NCBI RefSeq assembly: GCF_028745505.1
Contig: NZ_JAQZZL010000001.1
Coordinates: forward strand, 2,105,818-2,169,817
Source: Lentisphaera marina
GTDB lineage: Bacteria > Verrucomicrobiota > Lentisphaeria > Lentisphaerales > Lentisphaeraceae
Length of the DNA: 64,000 nt
Direction: 5' to 3'
In this document: one piece after another, positions 7,766-16,812 of the stretch
Position numbering within the stretch: position 1 is the stretch's first letter
Layout: every line of letters starts with the position of its first letter
Position numbers and translations under genes: made by a program
The notes under the pieces: generated by a model
The model's input: the letters and a program-made list of their open reading frames with translations, nothing else
Databases searched by the model: none
What the model was told of the DNA's origin: nothing

Positions 7766-10700
7766 TTAGTGTTCCTTCTTTTTGAGTGTATTTAAGTATG
7801 CTATAATATCGCGCAAATCACGCTTATTTAAGACCGCTCCAAGTGGTGGCATCGATGATAGTGGATTAGTAACAGATTCAACATCGGCCATGTTGTAAGT
7901 CTTATTTTGACCATCGGCCATTTTAAGCACAAGACTTTGCTCATTCTTTGACACTAAAGAAGCCACTAGCGAGTCATCATTTTTCATTTTAACAGTCACA
8001 TTGCCATAGCCAGGTACAACGTAATTACTTGGAGCTACAATAGATTCAAGTAAATACTCCGGTGTACTGCGCTCAAGACTGGCGACGAAACTTAAGTCCG
8101 GTGCAACCACCCCACCTTTATCTTCTATCTTGTGGCAGATGATACACTGACCCAGGCCTTCATTGTAGACCATCTTTCTACCATTGACGGGATCACCGCC
8201 ATAGAGTGTTGCGGTGTATTCGTGTAGGGGATTATCTTTCTTTAGCAGTTTTTTAAACTGGACGAAAAGACTTTTTACTCCTTTGTGTTTACTCTTTTCA
8301 CAGGCTTCCATAAGCTCCAATAAACTGGCTTTATCGTAGTTTCCCGCTATGGCTGAACGCACAGCCTGAACCAATATTTTATGAGATCCCTCATAGGGAT
8401 TTATACTAAGAATACGGTACAATAATTGTAAATCTTTTTGTTCTTCAAAAAGAGTATATAAGCGGTCATTAAACATCTGCATATCCATTTTCGATAAATG
8501 AAGTAGTGCTTCTTTGCGCAAGGAAAAATCTTTGTCATCGAGAAGAGTTTCAGTGATTGTTGCTACTGAGGCATCATCACTGGCAATCAATTTTTTATAG
8601 AGGTTTATACGTTCACTGGGATCACCATTTGGGTCCATCACCTGAGCGGCCAAAAGATTTTTATCTTTCGCTAAACCGTATTCGATGGAGAGCCCCGTAA
8701 AGGTAGCTTTCATAGACTTGGATTTTTCACCATTGATAAGATCAGTTACAATCGCCTTGATTTGTGAAGAGCAATCCACGCGCTTGGAATTAACTGGGCG
8801 AATTTGTCCTATAATCGGATCCATGGGGGCTTTTTCCTGCCAGCGTATGAGGTCCTGTAATGCCACCTGACGAATGTGATCAGATAAGTCGGTATTATAG
8901 ACGATTTTCCTCACACTATCTGCGGCATTAGCATCACCACGACGGTAATTCCACTGCAATACACGTTCTATAAGGGTGTCGCCGATGGTTGATTCACCAG
9001 CAGTGAATCGTTGCAGAGCTTGAGGAGCTTTCAACATGGCGAGTTGGTGATTATCCATGCGGTCAATGGCGATTACCGCCTCTTTGAATAGACTATCATC
9101 CGCATCCTCTAAGAACTTGATGACGCGCTCATCTCCAAGTCTTGATAATGCCAGGAGAACGACGCAGCGAACTGCTGGTGAAGCATCAGCAATGTACTGG
9201 GCAATTAAATCTGCAGAAGATGAGTAGACTAAACCCGCGACTATGGAATGACGCAGGTACACATCTTTATTTTCTTTGGCCAGGGATATAAGTGCCTGAA
9301 TCGCATTTGCGTTCTTCGCAACTTTTCCCAAAGCCGTAGCAGCATAAAATTGAACGCGTGCATTTTTATCTTTGAGTAGAGTCATGAGGGCCTGCTCCAC
9401 CTCGCTATCTTTCGACTCACCCAGCACTTTTGCGATTTGCGCACGCACTCGCCAATTGCGATCATCGCAAAACTTTAGGAGTTGTTTATTAAAACTCTTA
9501 TCTTTGCGGGAAAGTTGTCCAAGCCCCCAAACACTATGGAGTCGAGCCAGTTCATTTTCTGTTTGCTGAAGGCCTTTTACAAAGGCTTTAGCATCTTGTC
9601 GCTTAGCTAGTTCAAATTGTGAAAAAAGGCGGACACGCATATCTCTGTGAAACAAGTTCTGATAGAGTTCCTGAGATGAACTGGAAGAAAAACCCTTACG
9701 CAAGATCTTACTAGCACTGACTACAGATGCTTTCTTCATGGCTTCAGCATTTTTCAACAAGTAGATGGCCCCTTTTCTACTGCCATCTCTGGGATTAGAA
9801 GTGTTGACATAGTCGGCAACAAAAAGTCGACCATCAGTATCGAATTCGGTATCCATAATCAGACCTCCGCCCCAAAATTGTTCATTGGATTTTTTCTTTA
9901 ATCCTGCTCCATCAGGTTCAAAATCAAAAGCATAAATACCATTTTGATAGGCACTATAAAGGAATTTGTTATCAAGCTTAGTCCCCATCGATTCCCCCGG
10001 GTTAAAGGTAATTCCAGCTGAACCACCGGGGATAAAGAAAGCGGAAGGAATCACATAAGCTGCCTGCCCTTCATGCTCTACATCCCAGTCCCCTTCTAAT
10101 GCCCAGGAATCCAGTGGCTTCGAACCTTTGCGTTCATTGAGTTTTGTAGCTCGGAAAAAAGTCGTCTTGTTTTCGTGACCGGAGTTCCAGCCATAATCAC
10201 CTAATTCAAGCAAGTAACAAACGCGGGATTGATCTCCTCGACCACGATTGTTATCTACGGTGAATAAATTGCCGTATTGATCAAAAGCTAGATCCTGTGG
10301 GTTGCGGTTACCAATAGTAAATTCCTCTAAGTGACTGCCGTCGGGCTCACAACGGAAAATTGCCCCACGCTCACTACTCTTAAGAATTTTCCCTTCTTGC
10401 GTTTTTACACTGTAGCCACGATCTCCATTGGAGAAATAAAGTCGCCCGTCTACACCCCATTCAAGGCCGTGCAGGTCGTGGCCGTTTACACCATTGCGAA
10501 AGCCAAAGCCAGTAATCATTTTTTCTTTTTTATCATGAATCCCATCATTATCGGAATCCTGTAATTTCCAGATGTGAGGAATATTGGCGTAATACATTTC
10601 ACCATTGGGGGCCAAGAGAACACTACCGGCATTACCGGCTAAGGCTTCGTTAAAACCTCCCGCATATGTTCGACTACTATCGGCCTGTCCATCACCACTT

Positions 10701-11086
10701 CTGTCTTCAAGAATGGTAATTAGATCGGAAAACTCAGTAAAATGGCCCGGCTTGAAGCGACCATTTTTTGTCCATTTCTCATAGAGATCCAGACGCCCCT
10801 GGAGGGAATTAATTTTGAGTTCATCCAGGAACCAAAGATTGTGTTGGCGACTATCCTCCACTCCACGCTGAAAACGCTGAACTTCTGCTACATATATTCG
10901 ATTTTGACTATCTATCGCAATGGAAACGGGATTACTGACTTTTTCGCTGTCAGCAAAGATACTTAGTTCAAAACCATCGGGAATGCGAAAGGCTAATTTG
11001 GCGCTTTTCGCTTGTCCGTATAAACCATTGCTAAATAAGGATAAAATGCCCAGTGCTAAAATTCTTTTACTAAAAAATAAATTCAT
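7766..11086 (-). CDS. PVC-type heme-binding dehydrogenase with HEAT repeats
   Basis: 1106 aa. Signal peptide about 1-24; then a six- or seven-bladed propeller like glucose/sorbosone dehydrogenases (PVC membrane-bound dehydrogenase domain, about 30-445; motifs HDLHGLEWGVDGRLYFSNGD and NRNPQDLAFDQYGNLF). HEAT-like repeats follow (about 470-900), then a cytochrome c domain with CIICH at about 981-985 and the C-terminal DIIAYLNTL helix. The architecture is typical of Planctomycetes and Lentisphaerae. It is thought to oxidise a sugar or similar substrate and pass electrons to heme; the substrate is unknown. First gene of the operon with the sulfatase and TIM-barrel protein. No clear copy of the locus promoter element was found upstream. 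Confidence 0.88.
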   Translation of the reverse strand: MNLFFSKRILALGILSLFSNGLYGQAKSAKLAFRIPDGFELSIFADSEKVSNPVSIAIDSQNRIYVAEVQRFQRGVEDSRQHNLWFLDELKINSLQGRLDLYEKWTKNGRFKPGHFTEFSDLITILEDRSGDGQADSSRTYAGGFNEALAGNAGSVLLAPNGEMYYANIPHIWKLQDSDNDGIHDKKEKMITGFGFRNGVNGHDLHGLEWGVDGRLYFSNGDRGYSVKTQEGKILKSSERGAIFRCEPDGSHLEEFTIGNRNPQDLAFDQYGNLFTVDNNRGRGDQSRVCYLLELGDYGWNSGHENKTTFFRATKLNERKGSKPLDSWALEGDWDVEHEGQAAYVIPSAFFIPGGSAGITFNPGESMGTKLDNKFLYSAYQNGIYAFDFEPDGAGLKKKSNEQFWGGGLIMDTEFDTDGRLFVADYVNTSNPRDGSRKGAIYLLKNAEAMKKASVVSASKILRKGFSSSSSQELYQNLFHRDMRVRLFSQFELAKRQDAKAFVKGLQQTENELARLHSVWGLGQLSRKDKSFNKQLLKFCDDRNWRVRAQIAKVLGESKDSEVEQALMTLLKDKNARVQFYAATALGKVAKNANAIQALISLAKENKDVYLRHSIVAGLVYSSSADLIAQYIADASPAVRCVVLLALSRLGDERVIKFLEDADDSLFKEAVIAIDRMDNHQLAMLKAPQALQRFTAGESTIGDTLIERVLQWNYRRGDANAADSVRKIVYNTDLSDHIRQVALQDLIRWQEKAPMDPIIGQIRPVNSKRVDCSSQIKAIVTDLINGEKSKSMKATFTGLSIEYGLAKDKNLLAAQVMDPNGDPSERINLYKKLIASDDASVATITETLLDDKDFSLRKEALLHLSKMDMQMFNDRLYTLFEEQKDLQLLYRILSINPYEGSHKILVQAVRSAIAGNYDKASLLELMEACEKSKHKGVKSLFVQFKKLLKKDNPLHEYTATLYGGDPVNGRKMVYNEGLGQCIICHKIEDKGGVVAPDLSFVASLERSTPEYLLESIVAPSNYVVPGYGNVTVKMKNDDSLVASLVSKNEQSLVLKMADGQNKTYNMADVESVTNPLSSMPPLGAVLNKRDLRDIIAYLNTLKKKEH

Positions 11087-11367
11087 TTCTGTTTTTCTAA
11101 AAACCTTTTAAATCTTAAATTTTTGTTGCGATAGGCCTTTCAACCAATCCTTAGAATGAAGACCTTAATATTTTATGTGATACGACAATCATAAATAATG
11201 ATTCGAAATTGATTTAAATACCGCCAAGAATTGCTCGACGACTTTTGCAACTACACTCATTGACAAAGGTATTTCAACACCTCATAAAATTTAAGTTATT
11301 GTATAGTAAATGTACCCATATCAGTGAATCTTACTGTAAAGTCAAAAAAACTTCAGTTTTTTTTATG

Positions 11368-12075
11368 CTAATTAAGCGGTACTACAGTGACACCATCTTC
11401 TAGAGTGACAGCGTCATGATCAAGTTCTGTTAAACGCCCTACTCCGGCAGCCTCCACATGGCCATCAACAAACCACACATTGCCCTTGTTATTATGACGA
11501 ATATGAATGCCTTTACAGTTGGCACCATCTCGATCATCCCAGTAAAAAGTAAAGCGCTGCACTAATTGGCCATTTGTTGGGCTACTGCCATTATTATCCA
11601 CTTTTACAGAATCTGCAAAAAGGTAAAAATCACTGCTTGAATTCACCTCACTAGGCTTAATGTAAATACCTTTGATTCCATCGTCCTGAATAAAAGTAAC
11701 TCCTTCACGTGGGTCCCATTTCCTGTCCATGGAACCACCATAAGTCATTTGATATTTGTTATGATTCCAATCGTTTAGCCAGTCACCTGGATAAGGAAAA
11801 CTCGGACAGGTCATGACATCTTCGTTTATGGGTAAGTATTCATGATTATACATGGCTTCGGGCCACCAATCACCTCCTGCATTTAGGGTGAGGTTGCCTT
11901 CATTATCATCGGCATAAAAATACTGGGCATTGCCTATTTGTCTTAGGTTGCTTTTACAAAGGGCTGCTCGACTTTTGTCTCGTGCACTCGCCAATGAAGG
12001 GGCTAATAAAGAAACCAGTATTCCTATAACCGTCACAACAACTAATATTTCTATTAAAGTAAACTTCTTATTCAT
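11368..12075 (-). CDS. prepilin-like protein with H-X9-DG motif
   Basis: 235 aa. N-terminal type IV prepilin/type II pseudopilin signal [18 protein letters not shown], cleaved before Phe by a prepilin peptidase, then the hydrophobic pilin helix and the [20 protein letters not shown] segment. Near the end HNNKGNVWFVDG matches the H-X9-DG processing-associated motif found in large families of such proteins in PVC bacteria. The start at 12075 is chosen over 12096 because GAGGTGAAT lies just before it. Sits alone with its own promoter element. Function is probably a surface or secretion pseudopilin; a role in handling polysaccharide is only inferred from context. Confidence 0.88.
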   Translation of the reverse strand: MNKKFTLIEILVVVTVIGILVSLLAPSLASARDKSRAALCKSNLRQIGNAQYFYADDNEGNLTLNAGGDWWPEAMYNHEYLPINEDVMTCPSFPYPGDWLNDWNHNKYQMTYGGSMDRKWDPREGVTFIQDDGIKGIYIKPSEVNSSSDFYLFADSVKVDNNGSSPTNGQLVQRFTFYWDDRDGANCKGIHIRHNNKGNVWFVDGHVEAAGVGRLTELDHDAVTLEDGVTVVPLN

Positions 12076-12108
12076 CGCCAATTCACCTCTAATCATAATC
12101 CATTTAAC

Positions 12109-12139
12109 TACAATTGTTGCGAAATTTCAAGAGATGACA
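12109..12139 (-). promoter_or_regulatory. TGTCA-N17-ACAATTGTA promoter element
   Basis: Minus-strand TTGTCA, then ACAATTGTA after 17 bases. The -10-like box ends about 34 bases before the preferred prepilin start at 12075. Confidence 0.65.
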
Positions 12140-12155
12140 AAATTGATGTAAGTTT

Positions 12156-12674
12156 TTATTTTTTAGTGGGATCGATGTTTAAAATCTTCCAATGGTGATC
12201 TTCTGGAGCTTTGATAATTTTCATACTGTAATCAAGCCCTTGTGGCGGATTCCAGTAGGACATAGAAAAGTGTCGATTCTTAAAATGCTTGGATTCATAC
12301 TTCAGTATTTTTTTCAATTTCTGAGTCTTTTCCTGCTTGAGCTTACTCTCTTCCTGACTTTTAAGACTTTTTTTATCCTTCTCTATACTTTCGCGAAGAT
12401 CCTTTAGGCGCTCTTTCAATTTCTTTAATTTCTCGACATTCTTTTTTGGATTTTCATTGAGTTTGATCGCTTTAAAGTTTAAGTCCGTTTTATCAGAAAA
12501 AGTCCCGAGGTGACTTAAAACCTTATCTCCAGGTTTAAAACCGGAATGCAGATGAGATTCATCCCACTGCCACAAGCTAGCTGAATTATTATCTCCATCA
12601 ATCGACGAAATGTTATTGGCCTGAATAATCACAGGCATAAAAAATAAAAGGCTCAAAGCTAGTGCTCTATTCAT
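12156..12674 (-). CDS. secreted hypothetical protein with Lys-rich coiled coil
   Basis: Not recognised. From ATG 12674 the first residues (MNRALALSLLFFMPVIIQA) make a good signal peptide; the longest frame begins at 12719 and would overlap the upstream gene by 11 bases, with no better ribosome site. The mature protein is about 150 aa with a charged coiled-coil stretch (roughly NPKKNVEKLKKLKERLKDLR through KLKKILKYE) and a C-terminal segment with aromatic residues. It follows two related secreted proteins and is likely cotranscribed with them. No catalytic motif seen. Confidence 0.6.
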   Translation of the reverse strand: MNRALALSLLFFMPVIIQANNISSIDGDNNSASLWQWDESHLHSGFKPGDKVLSHLGTFSDKTDLNFKAIKLNENPKKNVEKLKKLKERLKDLRESIEKDKKSLKSQEESKLKQEKTQKLKKILKYESKHFKNRHFSMSYWNPPQGLDYSMKIIKAPEDHHWKILNIDPTKK

Positions 12675-12708
12675 AGTATTATCCATTCTATTGGTTTTTA
12701 TAATCGCG

Positions 12709-13419
12709 CTAAATCTCAATAATATTATTAGATTTTTTAAAAGATTTAGGGGCTGAATTATTTTCTTGCTTCACAGGATCTGGGACTGATTCAGCTTCTT
12801 TCTTTACAGAGGCAGGAGTTGATGGCTTGGTTTTCTTTTTTGTAGGAGTGACTGAGCTAACTTTTCCTTTTACCACATCTTCAATCAAACCATATTTGGT
12901 GACATCCTGTGATCCATTCGATTTTATCAGTTTAAGTGAGTGTAAATTGATTTTACCTTTAAACTCCCCTAAGCCTATGACAAAATTCCCAAGCATTGCA
13001 GGATCTTTTTTCTCCGAAACCGTGAAAGTACATTTATAAGTTTTTTTTGCAGGATCCCCGTCAAAGCTAACTCTCAAACCAAGACTCTGAGTTTTTAGTT
13101 TTTTAGCTAAGATTGGCTTTGAGGCATAATTGACGACTACTTTTCCCGTGCCATTAGCTCTTACTGAAAAATAGAAATCATAAGTTTCGCCCTGCTGCAA
13201 TTCTTTATCTGTCATGAGTTTCAAAGAACCAGCAGCTGAAGTCTTACTCGTGAACAAAGTCATTCGGTCACCTTCATATACAGGCTTAATATTTGGGTAT
13301 ATTTTATCATTCTTTTTGATACGCCAGCCCGTTTTGGGATCGAAACCCTCAAAGAGATTTTCGGCCTGAAGACTACTCATGCACAGAGCGCTAAAAATTA
13401 AAAAACACTTAAAATTCAT
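12709..13419 (-). CDS. secreted beta-sandwich protein with Pro/Lys/Ser tail
   Basis: 236 aa. Signal peptide (MNFKCFLIFSALCMSSLQA), then ENLFEGFDPKTGWRIKKND, a pattern seen at the start of CBM4/9-like or jelly-roll domains (LQQGETYDFYFSVRANGTG; KTYKCTFTV; FVIGLGEFKGKINLHSLKL). About 55 residues of Pro/Ser/Lys-rich tail follow (KKKTKPSTPASVKKE). Clear paralogue of the next gene (13469-14005), from which the tail is absent. Carbohydrate binding is inferred from the fold-like pattern and the sulfatase context only. 49 bases separate the two genes, so they are probably cotranscribed. Confidence 0.65.
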   Translation of the reverse strand: MNFKCFLIFSALCMSSLQAENLFEGFDPKTGWRIKKNDKIYPNIKPVYEGDRMTLFTSKTSAAGSLKLMTDKELQQGETYDFYFSVRANGTGKVVVNYASKPILAKKLKTQSLGLRVSFDGDPAKKTYKCTFTVSEKKDPAMLGNFVIGLGEFKGKINLHSLKLIKSNGSQDVTKYGLIEDVVKGKVSSVTPTKKKTKPSTPASVKKEAESVPDPVKQENNSAPKSFKKSNNIIEI

Positions 13420-13468
13420 TTGTTTATCATTGGGTTTAATTTATAGAATTTTGAATAGATCAAGAAAT

Positions 13469-14005
13469 TTAATTAACTTCTGTAATCATACCCTTTTTGG
13501 AGATCTTCCCTGTGTGATCAGACTTAACTAATTTGAGATCTTTTAAGTTGAACTGGCCCTTAAATTCCCCCATAGAAACAATGAAACTCGCTACGGCATT
13601 TGATTCTTTTTTCTCGACAACTGTGAAGGTACACTTATAGGTTTTCCATTGCGGAGCTGCACTAAAGCTCGCTCTTAAGCCTAAGGGTTGAATTTTACCC
13701 TTAGGGGGACGAGCTGCATATCCCACATAGATAGTACCTTCTCCTTTAGCCTGTGCGTTAAAGGAGAAGTCATAAGTCTGCCCTTGCTGCAACTCTTTTT
13801 CGGTAGAAATCCTAAAATAATAGCTTTCTGAACTGTGTTTAGTAACAAAGCCAATTGCCCCCTTTTTGTAAGTGGGTTTAATTTTCTCGTACTCATTAGT
13901 TTTCTTTATTTTCCAGTCTTTTTTGACATCAAAATCGGCAAATAGATTTTCCGCCTGAAGAGCCCCACCGCAGATAAAACAGAGTAATAAAAATAACTTA
14001 GACAT
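13469..14005 (-). CDS. secreted CBM4/9-like beta-sandwich protein
   Basis: 178 aa, signal peptide ending ALQA, then ENLFADFDVKKDWKIKKTN and the same landmarks as its downstream paralogue (LQQGQTYDFSFNAQAKGEG, WKTYKCTFTV, FIVSMGEFKGQFNLKDLKL). The fold pattern suggests a carbohydrate-binding beta-sandwich with no enzymatic residues visible. It lies 104 bases after the DUF1592 gene. That spacer holds a short palindrome (GCTAGTGAACTAGC at 14041-14054) and repeats of TACGGCAGTA, so transcription may be shared with or attenuated from the upstream pair. Confidence 0.65.
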   Translation of the reverse strand: MSKLFLLLCFICGGALQAENLFADFDVKKDWKIKKTNEYEKIKPTYKKGAIGFVTKHSSESYYFRISTEKELQQGQTYDFSFNAQAKGEGTIYVGYAARPPKGKIQPLGLRASFSAAPQWKTYKCTFTVVEKKESNAVASFIVSMGEFKGQFNLKDLKLVKSDHTGKISKKGMITEVN

Positions 14006-14109
14006 GTTGATTTCCTTTTTTTAATTGACATAAGCGACCAGCTAGTGAACTAGCCGCCCTTTCCACGAGCAGACAAGTAAAATCCGCCCGTATGGCAGTA
14101 CGGCAGTAC

Positions 14110-16812
14110 TTATTTACTTTGAAACTCTTTACTTTTCACCAGGCTATGAATGAAGTCAGAAACCTGATAGTTTTTCTTCTCTGCTGAGGCGATAATTCTG
14201 TCAGCTAGCTCCTGGTCCGTAAAGGCATAGGATCTGCCTAAGCCGTAACCAATGATTGCTTCAGTGAAGTTGCGAGCAAAATCTGCCTTTCTATCGTGGA
14301 TGCGGTCACGCATCTCAAGGAAATCAGCAAACTTAGGACCCTTGTGGAATTTACCGGAAGGGTCGATTTCCCAGGTCATCGCTTTTTGCCCTTTAGCGTG
14401 GAAATGTTCTTCTGTGCGCCACTTACCCGAGGCACTGAAGTTCTCCATGCCAAAGCCAATGGGGTCAATCTTACGGTGACAGCTCGCACATTGAGGCTCC
14501 TCCTGGTGAGCAATCAAACGCTCACGTGTAGTAAGAGGCTTATCTGCCAAACGTGAAATCTGCGGAACATTGGCCGGTGCCGGCGGTGGTGGCTGATGAA
14601 GAAGGTGGCGCAGAACCCAGGCTCCACGTTCAACCGGGCTGGATTCCAGACCATCACTGCCCATGGCACTGATAGCAGCTGTACCCAATAGGCCACCACG
14701 AGGTGAATTGCTAGGTAGTTTGACTTTGCGGAATTCGTCGCCTTCTACACCTTCTAAACCATAATAAGTACCAAGCAGACCATTGATCATGACATAGTCA
14801 CTTTTGATTAAATTAGCGAGCTTACCACCTTCCTTACCTCTGAGCAGATGAGCGAAAGACTCGTAAACTTCCTGACGAGCGGCAGCACGGGTACTGTCGT
14901 CAAAATCCCTGTGTAGGGCGACATTGAACTGGAAGAAGTCAAGGCGCTTCATATCGAGCCATTGGTGCACTAAGCCAGCAACAAATTTATCGGCACGAGG
15001 GTCGGCAATAAGGCGATCTACCTGCTGGGCTAAAATTTGCGGGTCACGCAATTTTTTCTCTTCAACGAGTTTTAGCAATTCTTCATCCGGTGGGCTACTC
15101 CAAAGGAAGTAGGATAAACGCACGGCCAATTCGCGATCATTTAAAGCACGACGTGACTCATCCTGTCCTGGTTCATTGAGGTAGATAAAACCTGGTGAAG
15201 CCAAAATGATACTCATAGGCTCAGCTAGTGAAGGCTTTAGCTTCCTCCAATTTACGCGCAATTGTTCCTTATTTCTTCTTTCATCATCATAAATTTCCAT
15301 GAGCTGATCGATGTATTTTTTCGAGGGCTCACGACCGCGCATTGCGGCCTTCGCAAATGCAGTCAAAAACTTGCGAACATGCTTAAATTCAGTCATAGCC
15401 GTATGACTATTTGTAGAGGAAATAACAGGATGCGATTTTAAAGTTTTATCCAGAGTTGTTTCTTTTTGAGCAATGGGTCCTTCTATTTCAATCCAGTCAA
15501 CCCAGATTGAAGCAGGTATGCCATAACCATTGTTTTTCTTACTTGCCTCATAAAATTTTCTTAGAGCCGCAGGCTTACTTGGCTGACGCTCCTGAATAGC
15601 AAATTCATGAGACGTGCTGCTTGAAATATTAATTTCTGTTTCAATGAGATTGGGCTTCTCTATACTACCTGAAACATGGTGAGTACTAATAACGTCAGTA
15701 AGACCCGAACGCAAATGGTTCGTTCTCTGTGGGTGGCCCAGTTGAATAAAATGGCGGAAGTCTTCCGATCCTTCAACGACACCAGCTTTGATACGCACTT
15801 TATACTTACCCGGTCTAAGAGTTCCTTCCGGTGGCTTAATCAAAATGCGATTCGTTCCCCATACATTCTTCAAGTAGGTTCCTCGATCATTATGAGGTAA
15901 ATCCAGATAGTGTTTAAAGTAAGTATAGGATCTATTTTTTACGACGTTGCCAAAAGTAGCTCGCCTGTGATCGCGGAAGCCATACTTATTGGGGTCTGGC
16001 ATTCCTACAAGCTTGATTGCTTGTCGATAAAACTCTATGTTACCGGGAACGAGCTTGGGGTCTTCTTTTTTTAGTTCCTCTAATATTTTTTTGTTTTCAG
16101 GTAAAGCGGCAACTTTATCTACTTCTGCTATCCAGGCTTTATAGTTGAGGTAAATATCATCCATTTCCTCTATCTCATTATATAAGAAGGGATTTACCGT
16201 TTCCTCAGGCTCAACACGAAAGACCATGGGACTTGTAAAGACCTTATTCTCACGAAGTTTAAAGGCCTCTAAAACGGCTGCTTTACCCAATTTTAAGTAC
16301 TGCTCAAATTGATCACTTGATAGGAACTGAGTGGAGCCCGAAGTATCATAATCACCTCCGCCACCATCCTCTGGGAGGCCTTTTACATCCACAGTTACTC
16401 CTAGGAGCTCCTGCATCGTGTTCTGATATTCACGACGATTGAGGCGACGCATGGTGATTTTTCCACCTGAATCAGAAAGTACTTCACGAGCTTTAACCAT
16501 AGTGAGTGCAAGTTCATCCAGGAACTCAGCCTTTTCGTCATTTTTAGGCTGCTTTTTATCTTCTGGTGGCATTTCCCCAGAGTTCATAACATTGAGGACT
16601 TTTTGCCAGGTCTCAGCTTGCTCAATGGTCTTGATATTAAAATCCAGGTCTTCGAGATTGATTTTACCTTCCTGCTTTTCTTCATCGTGGCAATTGAGGC
16701 AGTAATTGGCAAGGAAATCGAAGTTTTTCTCGGCTAAAATAGCTTGAGGTGGTGCAGCCTGCGTACTTAAACCAATAAATAAGCAGGAAAGTGCCGTACT
16801 TAATTTTTTCAT
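14110..16812 (-). CDS. DUF1592-type (PSCyt/PSD) heme protein, copy 1
   Basis: 900 aa with the PVC arrangement: signal peptide about 1-20; PSCyt heme site CLNCH at 38-42; DUF1587-like segment (MRRLNRREYQNTMQELLG); a central beta-rich region that may bind sugar; DUF1595/DUF1592 (LNDRELAVRLSYFLWSSPPDEEL, DKFVAGLVHQWLDMKRLDFFQF); DUF1588 (RGGLLGTAAISAMGSDGLESSPVERG) with a second heme site CASCH; and the DUF1585 C-terminus. Probably a periplasmic multi-domain redox protein; its reaction is not established. Its ATG overlaps the stop of the DUF1552 gene by 4 bases, so the two are translated together. Confidence 0.88.
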   Translation of the reverse strand: MKKLSTALSCLFIGLSTQAAPPQAILAEKNFDFLANYCLNCHDEEKQEGKINLEDLDFNIKTIEQAETWQKVLNVMNSGEMPPEDKKQPKNDEKAEFLDELALTMVKAREVLSDSGGKITMRRLNRREYQNTMQELLGVTVDVKGLPEDGGGGDYDTSGSTQFLSSDQFEQYLKLGKAAVLEAFKLRENKVFTSPMVFRVEPEETVNPFLYNEIEEMDDIYLNYKAWIAEVDKVAALPENKKILEELKKEDPKLVPGNIEFYRQAIKLVGMPDPNKYGFRDHRRATFGNVVKNRSYTYFKHYLDLPHNDRGTYLKNVWGTNRILIKPPEGTLRPGKYKVRIKAGVVEGSEDFRHFIQLGHPQRTNHLRSGLTDVISTHHVSGSIEKPNLIETEINISSSTSHEFAIQERQPSKPAALRKFYEASKKNNGYGIPASIWVDWIEIEGPIAQKETTLDKTLKSHPVISSTNSHTAMTEFKHVRKFLTAFAKAAMRGREPSKKYIDQLMEIYDDERRNKEQLRVNWRKLKPSLAEPMSIILASPGFIYLNEPGQDESRRALNDRELAVRLSYFLWSSPPDEELLKLVEEKKLRDPQILAQQVDRLIADPRADKFVAGLVHQWLDMKRLDFFQFNVALHRDFDDSTRAAARQEVYESFAHLLRGKEGGKLANLIKSDYVMINGLLGTYYGLEGVEGDEFRKVKLPSNSPRGGLLGTAAISAMGSDGLESSPVERGAWVLRHLLHQPPPPAPANVPQISRLADKPLTTRERLIAHQEEPQCASCHRKIDPIGFGMENFSASGKWRTEEHFHAKGQKAMTWEIDPSGKFHKGPKFADFLEMRDRIHDRKADFARNFTEAIIGYGLGRSYAFTDQELADRIIASAEKKNYQVSDFIHSLVKSKEFQSK

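Noticed and set aside
11087-11367. regulon promoter before the PVC dehydrogenase operon
   Set aside because: A TGACA at about 11260 has only a poor partner box at 17 bases and lies far upstream; not counted.
14041-14054. terminator between the first DUF1592 gene and the small secreted genes
   Set aside because: Only a 5-bp stem (GCTAG/CTAGC) and no T-run follow on the minus strand.
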